64,000 bases of DNA from Erythrobacter sp. WG (lineage in GTDB: Bacteria > Pseudomonadota > Alphaproteobacteria > Sphingomonadales > Sphingomonadaceae), in assembly GCF_026586795.1 (NCBI RefSeq), contig NZ_JAPFGY010000003.1, positions 102,616-166,615 of the forward strand, given 5' to 3'. The translations under genes were made by a program, and so were the position numbers. The notes under the pieces were generated by a model. That model ran no database searches, was not told the DNA's origin, and worked only from the letters and a program-made list of their open reading frames with translations. Each line of letters starts with the position of its first letter. Position 1 is the stretch's first letter. Below, piece by piece: positions 9,666-17,547 of this stretch.

Positions 9666-10820
9666 ATGTCCAGCGCCCAGCTCGATTACTATTCGCTTCT
9701 CGAGGTCACCCGCGACTGCGACGGGAACACCCTGAAGAGCGCCTATCGCAAGCTCGCCATGAAGTATCACCCGGATCGCAACCCGGGCGATGCGGAATGC
9801 GAGGCGAAGTTCAAGGCGATCAACGAGGCCTATGACTGCCTCAAGGACCCGCAGAAGCGCGCGGCCTATGATCGTTTCGGCCACCAGGCGTTCACCCAGG
9901 GGATGAACGGCGGTGGTGGCGGCGGCTTTGGTGGCGGCGGCTTCGGCGGAGGCGGCGACTTTGCCGACATTGGCGACATCTTCGAGACGATCTTCGGCAG
10001 CGCCTTCGGCGGCGGCGGCGGCGCGCAGCGCGCGCAGAACCGGCGCGGGGCGGACCTGCGCTACGATATGCAGGTGAGCCTCGAGGAGGCTTTCCACGGC
10101 AAGTCCACCGAGATCGAGATCGAGGTCAGCGCGCCTTGCGACACCTGTGACGGCACCGGCGCAACCCCCGGCACCAGCGAACGCCAGTGCAACCTGTGTC
10201 ACGGCATGGGCTCTGTGCGCGCCAAGCAGGGCCTGTTCGTGATCGAACGCCCGTGCCCGACCTGCAACGGGCGCGGCACGGTGATCGAGAATCCCTGCCG
10301 CGTGTGCCGCGGCGAGGGCCGCGTCGACAAGCCGCAGACCCTCAAGGTCGATATCCCCGCAGGGGTCGACACCGGCACCCGTATCCGCCTGTCGGGCAAG
10401 GGCGAGGCAGGCCAGCGCGGGGCGCCGCCGGGCGACCTTTACATCTTCCTCCACGTGACGCCGCACCCGGTGTTCGAGCGCGAGGGCACGACGCTCGCCA
10501 CCCGCGTGCCGGTGAGCTTCACCACCGCGGCGCTGGGCGGCTGCGTCGAGATCCCGGACCTCGACGGCTCGACCAACCGGCTCGACATCCCGGTCGGCAT
10601 CCAGTCGGGCAAGCAGCTGCGCATCCGCGGAGCGGGCATGCCGGTGCTGCAAGGGCGCGGGCGCGGGGACATGGTGGTCGAGATCGTGGTCGAGACGCCC
10701 ACGAAGCTGTCGCGGCGCCAGAAGGAAATCCTCGAGGAGTTCAAGGCGACCGAGACCGGCGACGAGTGCCCCGAGAGCCGCAGCTTCTTCGCCAAGCTCA
10801 AGGACGCCTTCGGGGGCTAG
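9666..10820 (+). CDS. dnaJ: Co-chaperone DnaJ (Hsp40)
   Basis: 384 aa. The J-domain (residues 6-70) carries HPD at 35-37. It is followed by a Gly/Phe-rich linker (about 80-120), four CxxCxGxG zinc motifs (CDTCDGTG, CNLCHGMG, CPTCNGRG, CRVCRGEG, about 156-222), and the C-terminal substrate-binding domain (VDIPAGVDTGTRIRLSGKGE onward). It stimulates DnaK ATP hydrolysis and delivers substrates. It is transcribed with dnaK. The DUF6445-like gene starts on the base after its TAG stop, suggesting translational coupling. Confidence 0.98.
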   Translation: MSSAQLDYYSLLEVTRDCDGNTLKSAYRKLAMKYHPDRNPGDAECEAKFKAINEAYDCLKDPQKRAAYDRFGHQAFTQGMNGGGGGGFGGGGFGGGGDFADIGDIFETIFGSAFGGGGGAQRAQNRRGADLRYDMQVSLEEAFHGKSTEIEIEVSAPCDTCDGTGATPGTSERQCNLCHGMGSVRAKQGLFVIERPCPTCNGRGTVIENPCRVCRGEGRVDKPQTLKVDIPAGVDTGTRIRLSGKGEAGQRGAPPGDLYIFLHVTPHPVFEREGTTLATRVPVSFTTAALGGCVEIPDLDGSTNRLDIPVGIQSGKQLRIRGAGMPVLQGRGRGDMVVEIVVETPTKLSRRQKEILEEFKATETGDECPESRSFFAKLKDAFGG

Positions 10821-11438
10821 ATGCTACCCTCGCTGCTGATCGTCGACGACTTCCTGTCGGACCCCTGGGCCGCGCGGCGTGCGGCGCTCGGGCTCGGCTA
10901 TGACCCGGCCGAGCAGCACGGCAATTTCCCCGGATTGAACTCGACCCGCGCGCTCGACACCGCGCCGATCGATGCGGCGGTCTCGCGGCTGCTGGGCGTC
11001 CCGCTCGGCCCGGCGCCCGGCACGCAGCACGGGCACTGCCGCCTCACGGGCAAGGGCGCCAAGGGCAGGAGCGGCGTCCATGTCGACCCGGCCGCCTATT
11101 CCGGCATCCTCTACCTCTCGCGACCCGAGGACTGCGCGCGGCCGGATGCGGGCGGCACGGATTTCTTCCGCCACAGGCGCACCGGGCTCGAGGCCGTGCC
11201 GCAGGATCCGGCGAAGGTCGCCGCCTCGGGCTATGGCGACGTCAATGCGCTGATCGAGGACGTGGTCAACAAGGACACCTGCCTTCCCGCCAAGTGGGAG
11301 CGCACCCTGCGCATCCCGGCGCGCTTCAACCGGCTGCTGCTGTTTTCCCCCTGGCAGTTCCACAACGCCGCCCCCGGCTTCGGCACCAGCCCCGAGAATT
11401 CGCGCCTCGTGATGCTGCTGTTCTTCGCAGCCGCCTGA
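10821..11438 (+). CDS. DUF6445-like putative 2-oxoglutarate/Fe(II) oxygenase-fold protein
   Basis: 205 aa, beginning directly after the dnaJ stop (TAGATG). The arrangement HVD (in GVHVDPAAYSGILYL), GGTDFFRHRRTG and a distal RLLLFSPWQFHNA resembles the metal-binding HxD...H and 2-oxoglutarate-binding Arg pattern of Fe(II)-dependent dioxygenases. I think it belongs to the DUF6445 family, whose function is unknown. The strict abutment to dnaJ suggests co-expression with the Hsp70 system, but a shared function is only inference. No signal peptide is visible; it is probably cytoplasmic. Confidence 0.7.
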   Translation: MLPSLLIVDDFLSDPWAARRAALGLGYDPAEQHGNFPGLNSTRALDTAPIDAAVSRLLGVPLGPAPGTQHGHCRLTGKGAKGRSGVHVDPAAYSGILYLSRPEDCARPDAGGTDFFRHRRTGLEAVPQDPAKVAASGYGDVNALIEDVVNKDTCLPAKWERTLRIPARFNRLLLFSPWQFHNAAPGFGTSPENSRLVMLLFFAAA

Positions 11439-11511
11439 TGGCCATTTTGGCGGAGCGGCGGATGACTCGTCCTCTCGCCAGTGGTATCTTCGCTTCCAAA
11501 GGGGGGCGGCG

Positions 11512-12723
11512 ATGGTCGGAGGGATTGTCGGCAAAAGAGCTTTTATCAAGGCGGGTGCGGCCCTTGCGGCGCTGGGCGGTTCGGCGGCAGCAGCGGGCCA
11601 GAGCCAGCGACTGTTCGGTCTCGACATCCCCGACGAACTCGCCAACCTTCTGCCGAGCAAGCCGCTGGAATATGCCCGTCTTGCCGAATCCGTCATCGCA
11701 CTGGAACGCGAGGCCGAGCGCAAGCGCCTGCCGCCATCACCCCTGTCGCCGCGCAAGCTATCGCCGATCGATGCGCTTGACGAGGCCATCTATCAGACCG
11801 TCCTGCCGCGCCTCGTCGCCCTGATCGACCGTACCGAGGCTATCGATCCCGCGCTCGCCGACAAGGCGGGCGGGTTGCTCGCGCAGTTGCACCTGACGCA
11901 GCATGAACTGCCCGAAGCCTTGCGCCTCGCCGTGGCGCCGCCCCCCGCCGCCACCGATCGGCGCGGAATGCTGCGGCGGGCGTCGTTTCTGGCCGGGCAA
12001 GGGATTGCGGCCGACATCCCGACAATCTCGCAGGAAGTCGTGCAACCATTCCCGCAGGTGCCCACGCCTCCCGAGGCAGGCGACGATTCGGCACCTCAGT
12101 CCATGCCCGACACGCAACCCGATGCGCCGCTTAGCCGGGCCAGGTCCTTCGATCCTCTGCGCGAGGAGTATCGCCGCTTGTTCTCTCGCCTCACCGTGCG
12201 CGCGGAACGCGCCGAGGCGGCCGAATTCCACCTCGCCATGATCCGCAGATCGCGCAATCGTTATGAACGCACGAGCGCGCGCACCGGGGTGCCTTGGTTC
12301 TTCATCGCCGTCACCCACGCGCTCGAATCCAGCTTCAATTTCCGCGCTCACCTCCACAACGGCGATTTTCCTCTGTCAGCCCGCACACGGCAGGTGCCCG
12401 CCGGACGTCCGCTCACGTGGCTGCCGCCCTCGGACTGGGAATCGAGCGCTGTCGATGCGATGAAGCTCTTGGGCTTTTCCGGGCAGACCGACTGGAGCCT
12501 CGAGCGCACGCTCTACCGGCTCGAGGCCTATAATGGCTTCGGCTACCGGCAATTGGGCGTCCCGACACCCTATCTGTGGAGCTTCTCGCAGCATTATGAT
12601 CGCGGCAAGTTTGTCGCCGATGGCAAGTTCAGTCGCACGGCGCGTTCGCAGCAATGCGGAGCGGCGGTGATGCTGTGGCTGCTCGATTCCGCAGGCGAGA
12701 TCGATTGGAGCGGGGTTGTCTAA
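11512..12723 (+). CDS. Lysozyme-like protein (COG5526 type)
   Basis: 403 aa. AAGGGGGG just before the ATG supports this start. The N-terminal 200 residues are variable and proline-rich, with a weak hydrophobic stretch near residues 10-28 that may act as a signal or anchor. The C-terminal domain (about 215-395) has WFFIAVTHALESSFNF with a candidate catalytic Glu, HLHNGDFPLSARTRQVPAGRP, LEAYNGFGYRQLG and YLWSFSQHYDRGKF. These resemble the lysozyme-family proteins of COG5526, peptidoglycan hydrolases related to phage endolysins. The stop codon overlaps the stop of the convergent patatin gene. Enzymatic activity is inference. Confidence 0.7.
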   Translation: MVGGIVGKRAFIKAGAALAALGGSAAAAGQSQRLFGLDIPDELANLLPSKPLEYARLAESVIALEREAERKRLPPSPLSPRKLSPIDALDEAIYQTVLPRLVALIDRTEAIDPALADKAGGLLAQLHLTQHELPEALRLAVAPPPAATDRRGMLRRASFLAGQGIAADIPTISQEVVQPFPQVPTPPEAGDDSAPQSMPDTQPDAPLSRARSFDPLREEYRRLFSRLTVRAERAEAAEFHLAMIRRSRNRYERTSARTGVPWFFIAVTHALESSFNFRAHLHNGDFPLSARTRQVPAGRPLTWLPPSDWESSAVDAMKLLGFSGQTDWSLERTLYRLEAYNGFGYRQLGVPTPYLWSFSQHYDRGKFVADGKFSRTARSQQCGAAVMLWLLDSAGEIDWSGVV

Positions 12724-15095
12724 CCCAGCTTCTCGCGCACCTCGGCCCGGATCTGATCGATGAGCCCGCGCTGGCATCGCCCTGATGCTTCCTCTTCGTC
12801 GAGCACCGCGAGGAACGCCGCTCGCTTGCCTTCGCGCAAGGCTTCGGGCGCAACGCCACCGTTGACGGTGGACGCCAGCAGGTCGATCATCCGTTCTGCT
12901 CCGTGGAGGCGGCCCCACAGGTAGTCGTTCTCGCGGTAGTCACGGCTGAAGAAGGCGCCGAAATTGTAGAACTCGATGCCCCGCAATGTCGCCGCCGTCC
13001 CGCCTTCGCGGATGCTGAGCGCATCGTCGGGGGAGATGCGGTCGATCTTGACCGGGTTGAACTCGTCCAGACCCTCGCGCCGCGACAGGGGGAGGGTGGC
13101 GACGTCGTAGAAGGGAAAGCCGAGGTAGGTGAGCAGCATCCGCCGCTTGAGCAGGCGCGGCATATCCTCGAGCGCGTCGATCAGCATCTCCTCGGCCTTG
13201 AGGTCGGTGGCCGGAAGCAGGCGCTGGGTCGCGAGGTGATCGAGCACCGCGCCCGGCATCTTCAGCGCATCGAGCGCCAGGATGGCGAAGCGCGGGGAGT
13301 TCCTCACATCCTCGTCGGCAGCATGGTAGAGCGCGAGGATCTGGTAGAGCCGGTCGCGCGCGCGGTCGCTGGCGTCTTCGGGAATGTCGGGATCGAGCTG
13401 CCAGTCGCGCGCGAGCTTGCGTGCGAGCAGTTCCAGGCGCCGGATGCGGAAGCCGGTGTCATGCGCGCGGAAGAAGGCGATCGCCTCGGGCGTCGCGCCG
13501 CCGCCCGCGTCCGTCAGGCGGGTGAGCCCGCGCATCTCGAGCTCGCGGCGCAGGGCATGGGCGAGAGGGGCGGGGTCGGCCATCGGCTGGCCTGCCGATT
13601 TGAGCGTCAGCGCGGCGAGCTGGTCGAGGATGCCCTCGAACTTGGTGAGCGCATAGGCGCCGAAGGCATAGCCCGCGCGCTCGGCCGCGGCCTGCTGCGC
13701 CTTCGCACGCCAGCCTGCAAGGCGCTTGGGCGTCGGGCGGTCGAGGAGGAAGGTGTAGCCGAACAGCTTTTCCACCGCGCGGTCGATATCGGGCTGCAAT
13801 TCCATCACGATCCGCTTCAGCCGCCCGGCATCGCGCGATTGCTGGGCGATACGTTCGAGATCGTCGCGGATCGGCTGTTCGCGCGGGATGGTGGAGATCG
13901 CGCCGAAGATCGCGCCGAAGAAACCGACCTCGCGCGCGCGCATCGCCGGGGTGGGCGCGGCGCCCTCGGGCCGGGGGTCGAGGTAGACGAAGCGGCGGTC
14001 CACCTCGCGCTGCGCGGGGCGGCCGTAGAGCGCGGCGAGCGCGGCGCCGAAGGGGGCGCCCACCAGCACCGCCCCGTCGATCAGCGCGACCTCGCTGACC
14101 GTGCCGCGCGCGACATGGGCGGGCATGGTGCGCCGCAGGAACCCCTCGCGGGTCTCCCAGCAATGGCCGACCTCTTCGGCGAGGCGGTCGATCTCCGCGA
14201 GGGTGAGCGGCGGGAAGGCCCCCGGAAAGCTCGCCGTGGCGCGCGCGGCCAGCACCAGTTCGAGCGGATCGGCAAGCCTGCCGCCCTGCCGCCCCGAGCC
14301 CCCTTGGCCGATCCGCGCGCGGAAGGTGATCGGCAGGCGGTGTTCGCTCTCCTCGACCTGCGGCGGGGAATGGAGCCGCAGCGTCTCGGGGTGGCCGCGA
14401 AAGTCGGTGGCCGTGACCGCGAGATCGATCGGGTAGCCTTCGGGGAGCAGCGGGATGCCATCCCCCTCCTCCTCCATGCGGCCGAGCGCCTCGTAGAGCA
14501 TCATCGCGAATTTCTCGCCCGAAAAAGGCGGGCTGAACCAGCGCCCGCGCACGAGGCGGGACACCTTGGCGCGCACCTCGGCACGGGTCTCCGGCGAGAC
14601 GGTCGCGCTCACCGCGTTGCCCGGCCGCGAGAGGAACCATTCGGCGATCGGCTGCGCCCACAGCTTGGCGTAGCGCCACATGGGCTCGGCCTCCGGATCG
14701 GTCAGCGCCTCGGCATCGGCGTTTGTCAGCCACAGGTCGGTCAGCGGCTCGAGGCTGTGCCCGGCATGAATCGCCTGGGCGAGGAACACCGCGTTGATGC
14801 CTCCCGCGCTCGCCCCGGTCAGGATGTCGGGAAGCACTCGCAGGCGCAGGCCATGATCGCGCTCGATCTGGCCGAGGAAGTCGCGATACGCGGCGGCCGA
14901 CCCGTCCAGAGACACGGCTGTGGGATGGTGGAAGGCGCGGCTCGCCCGGGCGAGGTGCCAGACCTCCTTGGTGATCCCGTGCATATAGACCGCAAGGCTG
15001 ACCCCGCCGTAGCACACGAGAGCAAGGCGCAGTTCCTTTTGGCGCATGAGGCTGTCTAGCGGGGATGCGCGGCGCAATGCAATTGCGTTCGTCAT
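12720..15095 (-). CDS. Large patatin-like phospholipase
   Basis: 791 aa. The N-terminal patatin domain contains an oxyanion-hole glycine motif (LVCYGGVSLAVYMHG, residues 26-40), the nucleophile motif GASAGG with Ser96, and a DGA dyad motif (LIDGAVLVGAPFG, about residue 340). The long C-terminal half (about 400-791) is typical of the large patatin-related family (TIGR03607-like) rather than small patatins. Predicted to hydrolyse acyl lipids; the substrate is unknown. An internal ATG at codon 17 would give a slightly shorter protein. The gene is divergent from radA with only 24 bp between the starts, and its stop overlaps that of the lysozyme-like gene. Confidence 0.85.
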   Translation of the reverse strand: MTNAIALRRASPLDSLMRQKELRLALVCYGGVSLAVYMHGITKEVWHLARASRAFHHPTAVSLDGSAAAYRDFLGQIERDHGLRLRVLPDILTGASAGGINAVFLAQAIHAGHSLEPLTDLWLTNADAEALTDPEAEPMWRYAKLWAQPIAEWFLSRPGNAVSATVSPETRAEVRAKVSRLVRGRWFSPPFSGEKFAMMLYEALGRMEEEGDGIPLLPEGYPIDLAVTATDFRGHPETLRLHSPPQVEESEHRLPITFRARIGQGGSGRQGGRLADPLELVLAARATASFPGAFPPLTLAEIDRLAEEVGHCWETREGFLRRTMPAHVARGTVSEVALIDGAVLVGAPFGAALAALYGRPAQREVDRRFVYLDPRPEGAAPTPAMRAREVGFFGAIFGAISTIPREQPIRDDLERIAQQSRDAGRLKRIVMELQPDIDRAVEKLFGYTFLLDRPTPKRLAGWRAKAQQAAAERAGYAFGAYALTKFEGILDQLAALTLKSAGQPMADPAPLAHALRRELEMRGLTRLTDAGGGATPEAIAFFRAHDTGFRIRRLELLARKLARDWQLDPDIPEDASDRARDRLYQILALYHAADEDVRNSPRFAILALDALKMPGAVLDHLATQRLLPATDLKAEEMLIDALEDMPRLLKRRMLLTYLGFPFYDVATLPLSRREGLDEFNPVKIDRISPDDALSIREGGTAATLRGIEFYNFGAFFSRDYRENDYLWGRLHGAERMIDLLASTVNGGVAPEALREGKRAAFLAVLDEEEASGRCQRGLIDQIRAEVREKLG

Positions 15096-15119
15096 CTGTT
15101 CTCTTTATGGCACGCACAT

Positions 15120-16487
15120 ATGGCAAAAACGAAGCGCCGCTATGTGTGCCAGGAATGCGGCTCGGTCTCGCACCGCTGGCAGGGTCAATGCGCCGATTGC
15201 GGGCAATGGAACACGCTGGTCGAGGACGTTCCGGCAACGGTGTTCTCGCAGAAGCACGACCTGTCGAGCGGCGGGCGGGCGGTAGCCTTCGAGCCGCTGA
15301 ATGCGCCGACGCAGCTGCCGGTGCGGAAGTCCACCGGGCTCGCCGAGTTCGACCGCGCGCTGGGCGGCGGGCTGGTGCCGGGTTCGGCAGTGCTTTTGGG
15401 CGGCGATCCCGGGATCGGCAAGTCGACCCTGCTGCTCCAGACCGCGGCGACCATCGCGCGGGGTGGCAATGACGTCGTCTATGTCAGCGGCGAGGAGGCG
15501 GCCGGGCAGGTGCGCCTTCGCGCGAGCCGCATGGGGGTGGCCGACGCGCCGATCCGGCTCGCCTCGGAAACCTCGGTGCGCGACATCCTGACCACGCTGT
15601 CGATGGCGCCGCCCCCGGCGCTGCTGGTAATCGATTCGATCCAGACCATGCATTCCGACACCATCGAGGGCGCGCCGGGCACCGTCTCGCAGGTGCGCGG
15701 CTGCGCGCTGGAGCTGATCCGCTACGCCAAGGAGAGCGGCTGCGCGCTGGTGCTGGTCGGCCACGTCACCAAGGACGGCACCATCGCGGGGCCGCGCGTG
15801 CTCGAGCACATGGTGGATGTGGTGATGAGCTTCGAGGGCGAGCGCTCGCACCAGTACCGCATCCTGCGCGCGCTCAAGAACCGCTTCGGCGCGGTCGACG
15901 AGATCGGGGTCTTTGCCATGGCCAGCGAGGGGCTGGAGGAAGTCGCCAACCCTTCGCTGCTGTTCCTCTCCGGGCGCGAGACTCCGCTCGCCGGGAGCGC
16001 GGTGTTCCCGGCGCTCGAGGGCACGCGGCCGGTGCTCGTCGAGATCCAGGCGCTGATCGTGCGCCTGCAATCGGGCGCGACGCCGCGCCGGGCGGTCGTC
16101 GGCTGGGACTCCGGGCGCCTCGCGATGCTCCTCGCGGTGCTGGAATCGCGCTGCGGGCTCAACTTCTCCTCGGCGGAGGTCTATCTCAACATCGCCGGGG
16201 GCTACCGCCTGACCGATCCGGCCGCCGATCTCGCCGTGGCCGCCGCGCTGGTCTCCGCGCTCGCCGACCGGCCGCTGCCCGACAAGGCCGCGTGGTTCGG
16301 CGAGGTGAGCCTTGCGGGCGAGATCCGCCCCGTCGCCCACGCGCCGCTGCGGCTGCGCGAGGCGGCGAAGCTCGGCTTCGCGCGCTGCTATGGCCCGGCG
16401 GGCGCGGCGCAGGAAGGCGCCGGGGCCCAGTATCGCGGCCTCGGCGCGCTCGCGAACCTCGTTGACCAGGTGGTGGGCAGCGCATAA
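15120..16487 (+). CDS. radA: DNA repair protein RadA
   Basis: 455 aa. RecA-like branch-migration ATPase acting in recombinational repair. The N-terminal zinc finger uses Cys10, Cys13, Cys24 and Cys27. The Walker A motif GGDPGIGKST (94-103) and the RadA-specific KNRFG motif (253-257) are intact, and a C-terminal Lon-protease-like domain starts near residue 290. Length is normal (about 455-460 aa). It is followed after 15 bp by cvpA. The 24-bp gap to the divergent patatin gene leaves little room for promoters, so these may lie within the coding starts. Confidence 0.97.
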   Translation: MAKTKRRYVCQECGSVSHRWQGQCADCGQWNTLVEDVPATVFSQKHDLSSGGRAVAFEPLNAPTQLPVRKSTGLAEFDRALGGGLVPGSAVLLGGDPGIGKSTLLLQTAATIARGGNDVVYVSGEEAAGQVRLRASRMGVADAPIRLASETSVRDILTTLSMAPPPALLVIDSIQTMHSDTIEGAPGTVSQVRGCALELIRYAKESGCALVLVGHVTKDGTIAGPRVLEHMVDVVMSFEGERSHQYRILRALKNRFGAVDEIGVFAMASEGLEEVANPSLLFLSGRETPLAGSAVFPALEGTRPVLVEIQALIVRLQSGATPRRAVVGWDSGRLAMLLAVLESRCGLNFSSAEVYLNIAGGYRLTDPAADLAVAAALVSALADRPLPDKAAWFGEVSLAGEIRPVAHAPLRLREAAKLGFARCYGPAGAAQEGAGAQYRGLGALANLVDQVVGSA

Positions 16488-16502
16488 TCGTTGCGCTGCA
16501 CC

Positions 16503-17057
16503 ATGGCGCTTCTCGACCTCATCATCGCGATCATCGTCATCATCGCCGCGATCGGCGGGTTCCTGCGCGGGCTGGTGCAGGAGGTGCTGAGCCTCGCCTC
16601 GTGGATCATGGCCGCACTGGCGATCCACTATCTCCACCCCGCACTGACCGATGGCCTGCGCGCCTTCTACCGGAGCGAACCCGGCGTCTCGCTGCTTGCC
16701 TTCGCGCTGCTGCTGCTCATTCCCTATGCGGCGATGAAGGTCATCATCGGCAATGTCAGCGGCGCGTCCGACGGCGCGGTGCTCGGGCCCATCGACCGGG
16801 TGCTCGGCTTCGGCTTCGGCGCGATCAAGGGCGCGCTGATCGCGGTCTTCGCCTTCGCCATGCTGGTCACCGGCATGGACGAGACCTGGGGCTATTACGG
16901 GCGCCCGGCCTGGATCAGCGGCGCGCGCACCTATGCCGCCGCCGACGCCTTCTCGCGCCAGCTCCTGCCGCAGATCGCGATCCGCCGCGACCGGCTGCGC
17001 AGCGAGGCCGAGGCGCGCGAGGCCGCGGCCGAGCGCGCCGCACGGCGCCGGCGGTGA
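16503..17057 (+). CDS. cvpA: CvpA family inner-membrane protein
   Basis: 184 aa from the ATG at 16503; a TTG 12 bp upstream is less likely. About four transmembrane helices are visible (LIIAIIVIIAAIGGFLRGL, ASWIMAALAIHYL, LLAFALLLLIPYAAM, GFGAIKGALIAVFAFAML), with an Arg-rich C-terminal tail. The SLASW...GFLRGLVQEV and DRVLGFGFGAIKG segments are typical of CvpA, needed for colicin V production in E. coli and linked to envelope integrity elsewhere. Its stop overlaps the GTG start of the Fe-S scaffold gene (GTGA), so they are coupled. Confidence 0.9.
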   Translation: MALLDLIIAIIVIIAAIGGFLRGLVQEVLSLASWIMAALAIHYLHPALTDGLRAFYRSEPGVSLLAFALLLLIPYAAMKVIIGNVSGASDGAVLGPIDRVLGFGFGAIKGALIAVFAFAMLVTGMDETWGYYGRPAWISGARTYAAADAFSRQLLPQIAIRRDRLRSEAEAREAAAERAARRRR

Positions 17058-17497
17058 GCGGCGCGGGCACGGCGAAGCTCTATTCGCCCGCGCTGCTCGG
17101 CCTTGCAACGGGCCTCGCTCGCTTCCCGCTGACCGGCGACCTGCCGCTCGCCGCCGAGGCGCGCTCGCGAAGCTGCGGCAGCACCATCGCGCTCGGCCTT
17201 GCCTTGGCGGAGGACGGGCGGATCGCCCGGATCGGGATGCGGGTCAGCGCCTGCGCGATCGGGCAGGCCTCCGCCGCCTTGCTCGCCGAGGGTAGCGAGG
17301 GGGCCGAACCTGACAGCATCCTCGCCACCGCCGATGCGCTCCAAGCCTGGCTGGCGGGGCAGGGGGAGCTGCCCGGCGGCTGGCCGGGGCTCGCGCCGCT
17401 AGCCCCCGCGCGCGCTCATCCCGGACGCCATGAGGCGCTGCTCATCCCGTGGAAGGCCGCGCGCGAGGCGCTTTCCCAAGCCGTGGGCAAGCGCTAG
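17054..17497 (+). CDS. IscU/NifU-like iron-sulfur cluster scaffold
   Basis: 147 aa, GTG start overlapping the cvpA stop. The fold matches the NifU N-terminal domain: LYSPALLGLATGLARFPL, RSCGSTIALGLAL (first Cys) and SACAIGQASAALLAE (second Cys). Where IscU and SufU have their third cluster Cys, this protein reads HPGRHEALLIPW, with His at the aligned position. I recall this as a trait of an alphaproteobacterial subfamily. It may hold a cluster with Cys2-His ligation or act as a carrier. There is no isc or suf operon nearby, so its partners must lie elsewhere. Confidence 0.78.
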   Translation: MSGAGTAKLYSPALLGLATGLARFPLTGDLPLAAEARSRSCGSTIALGLALAEDGRIARIGMRVSACAIGQASAALLAEGSEGAEPDSILATADALQAWLAGQGELPGGWPGLAPLAPARAHPGRHEALLIPWKAAREALSQAVGKR

Positions 17498-17547
17498 GGA
17501 CGAGGTGCAAGAGGTCGCCAAGCGGCGACGAAGGGGATGCAAGGGAT

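Noticed and set aside
12903..15059. Plus-strand frame opposite the patatin-like gene
   Set aside because: Shadow; the minus strand holds the GASAGG nucleophile motif and the DGA motif in order.
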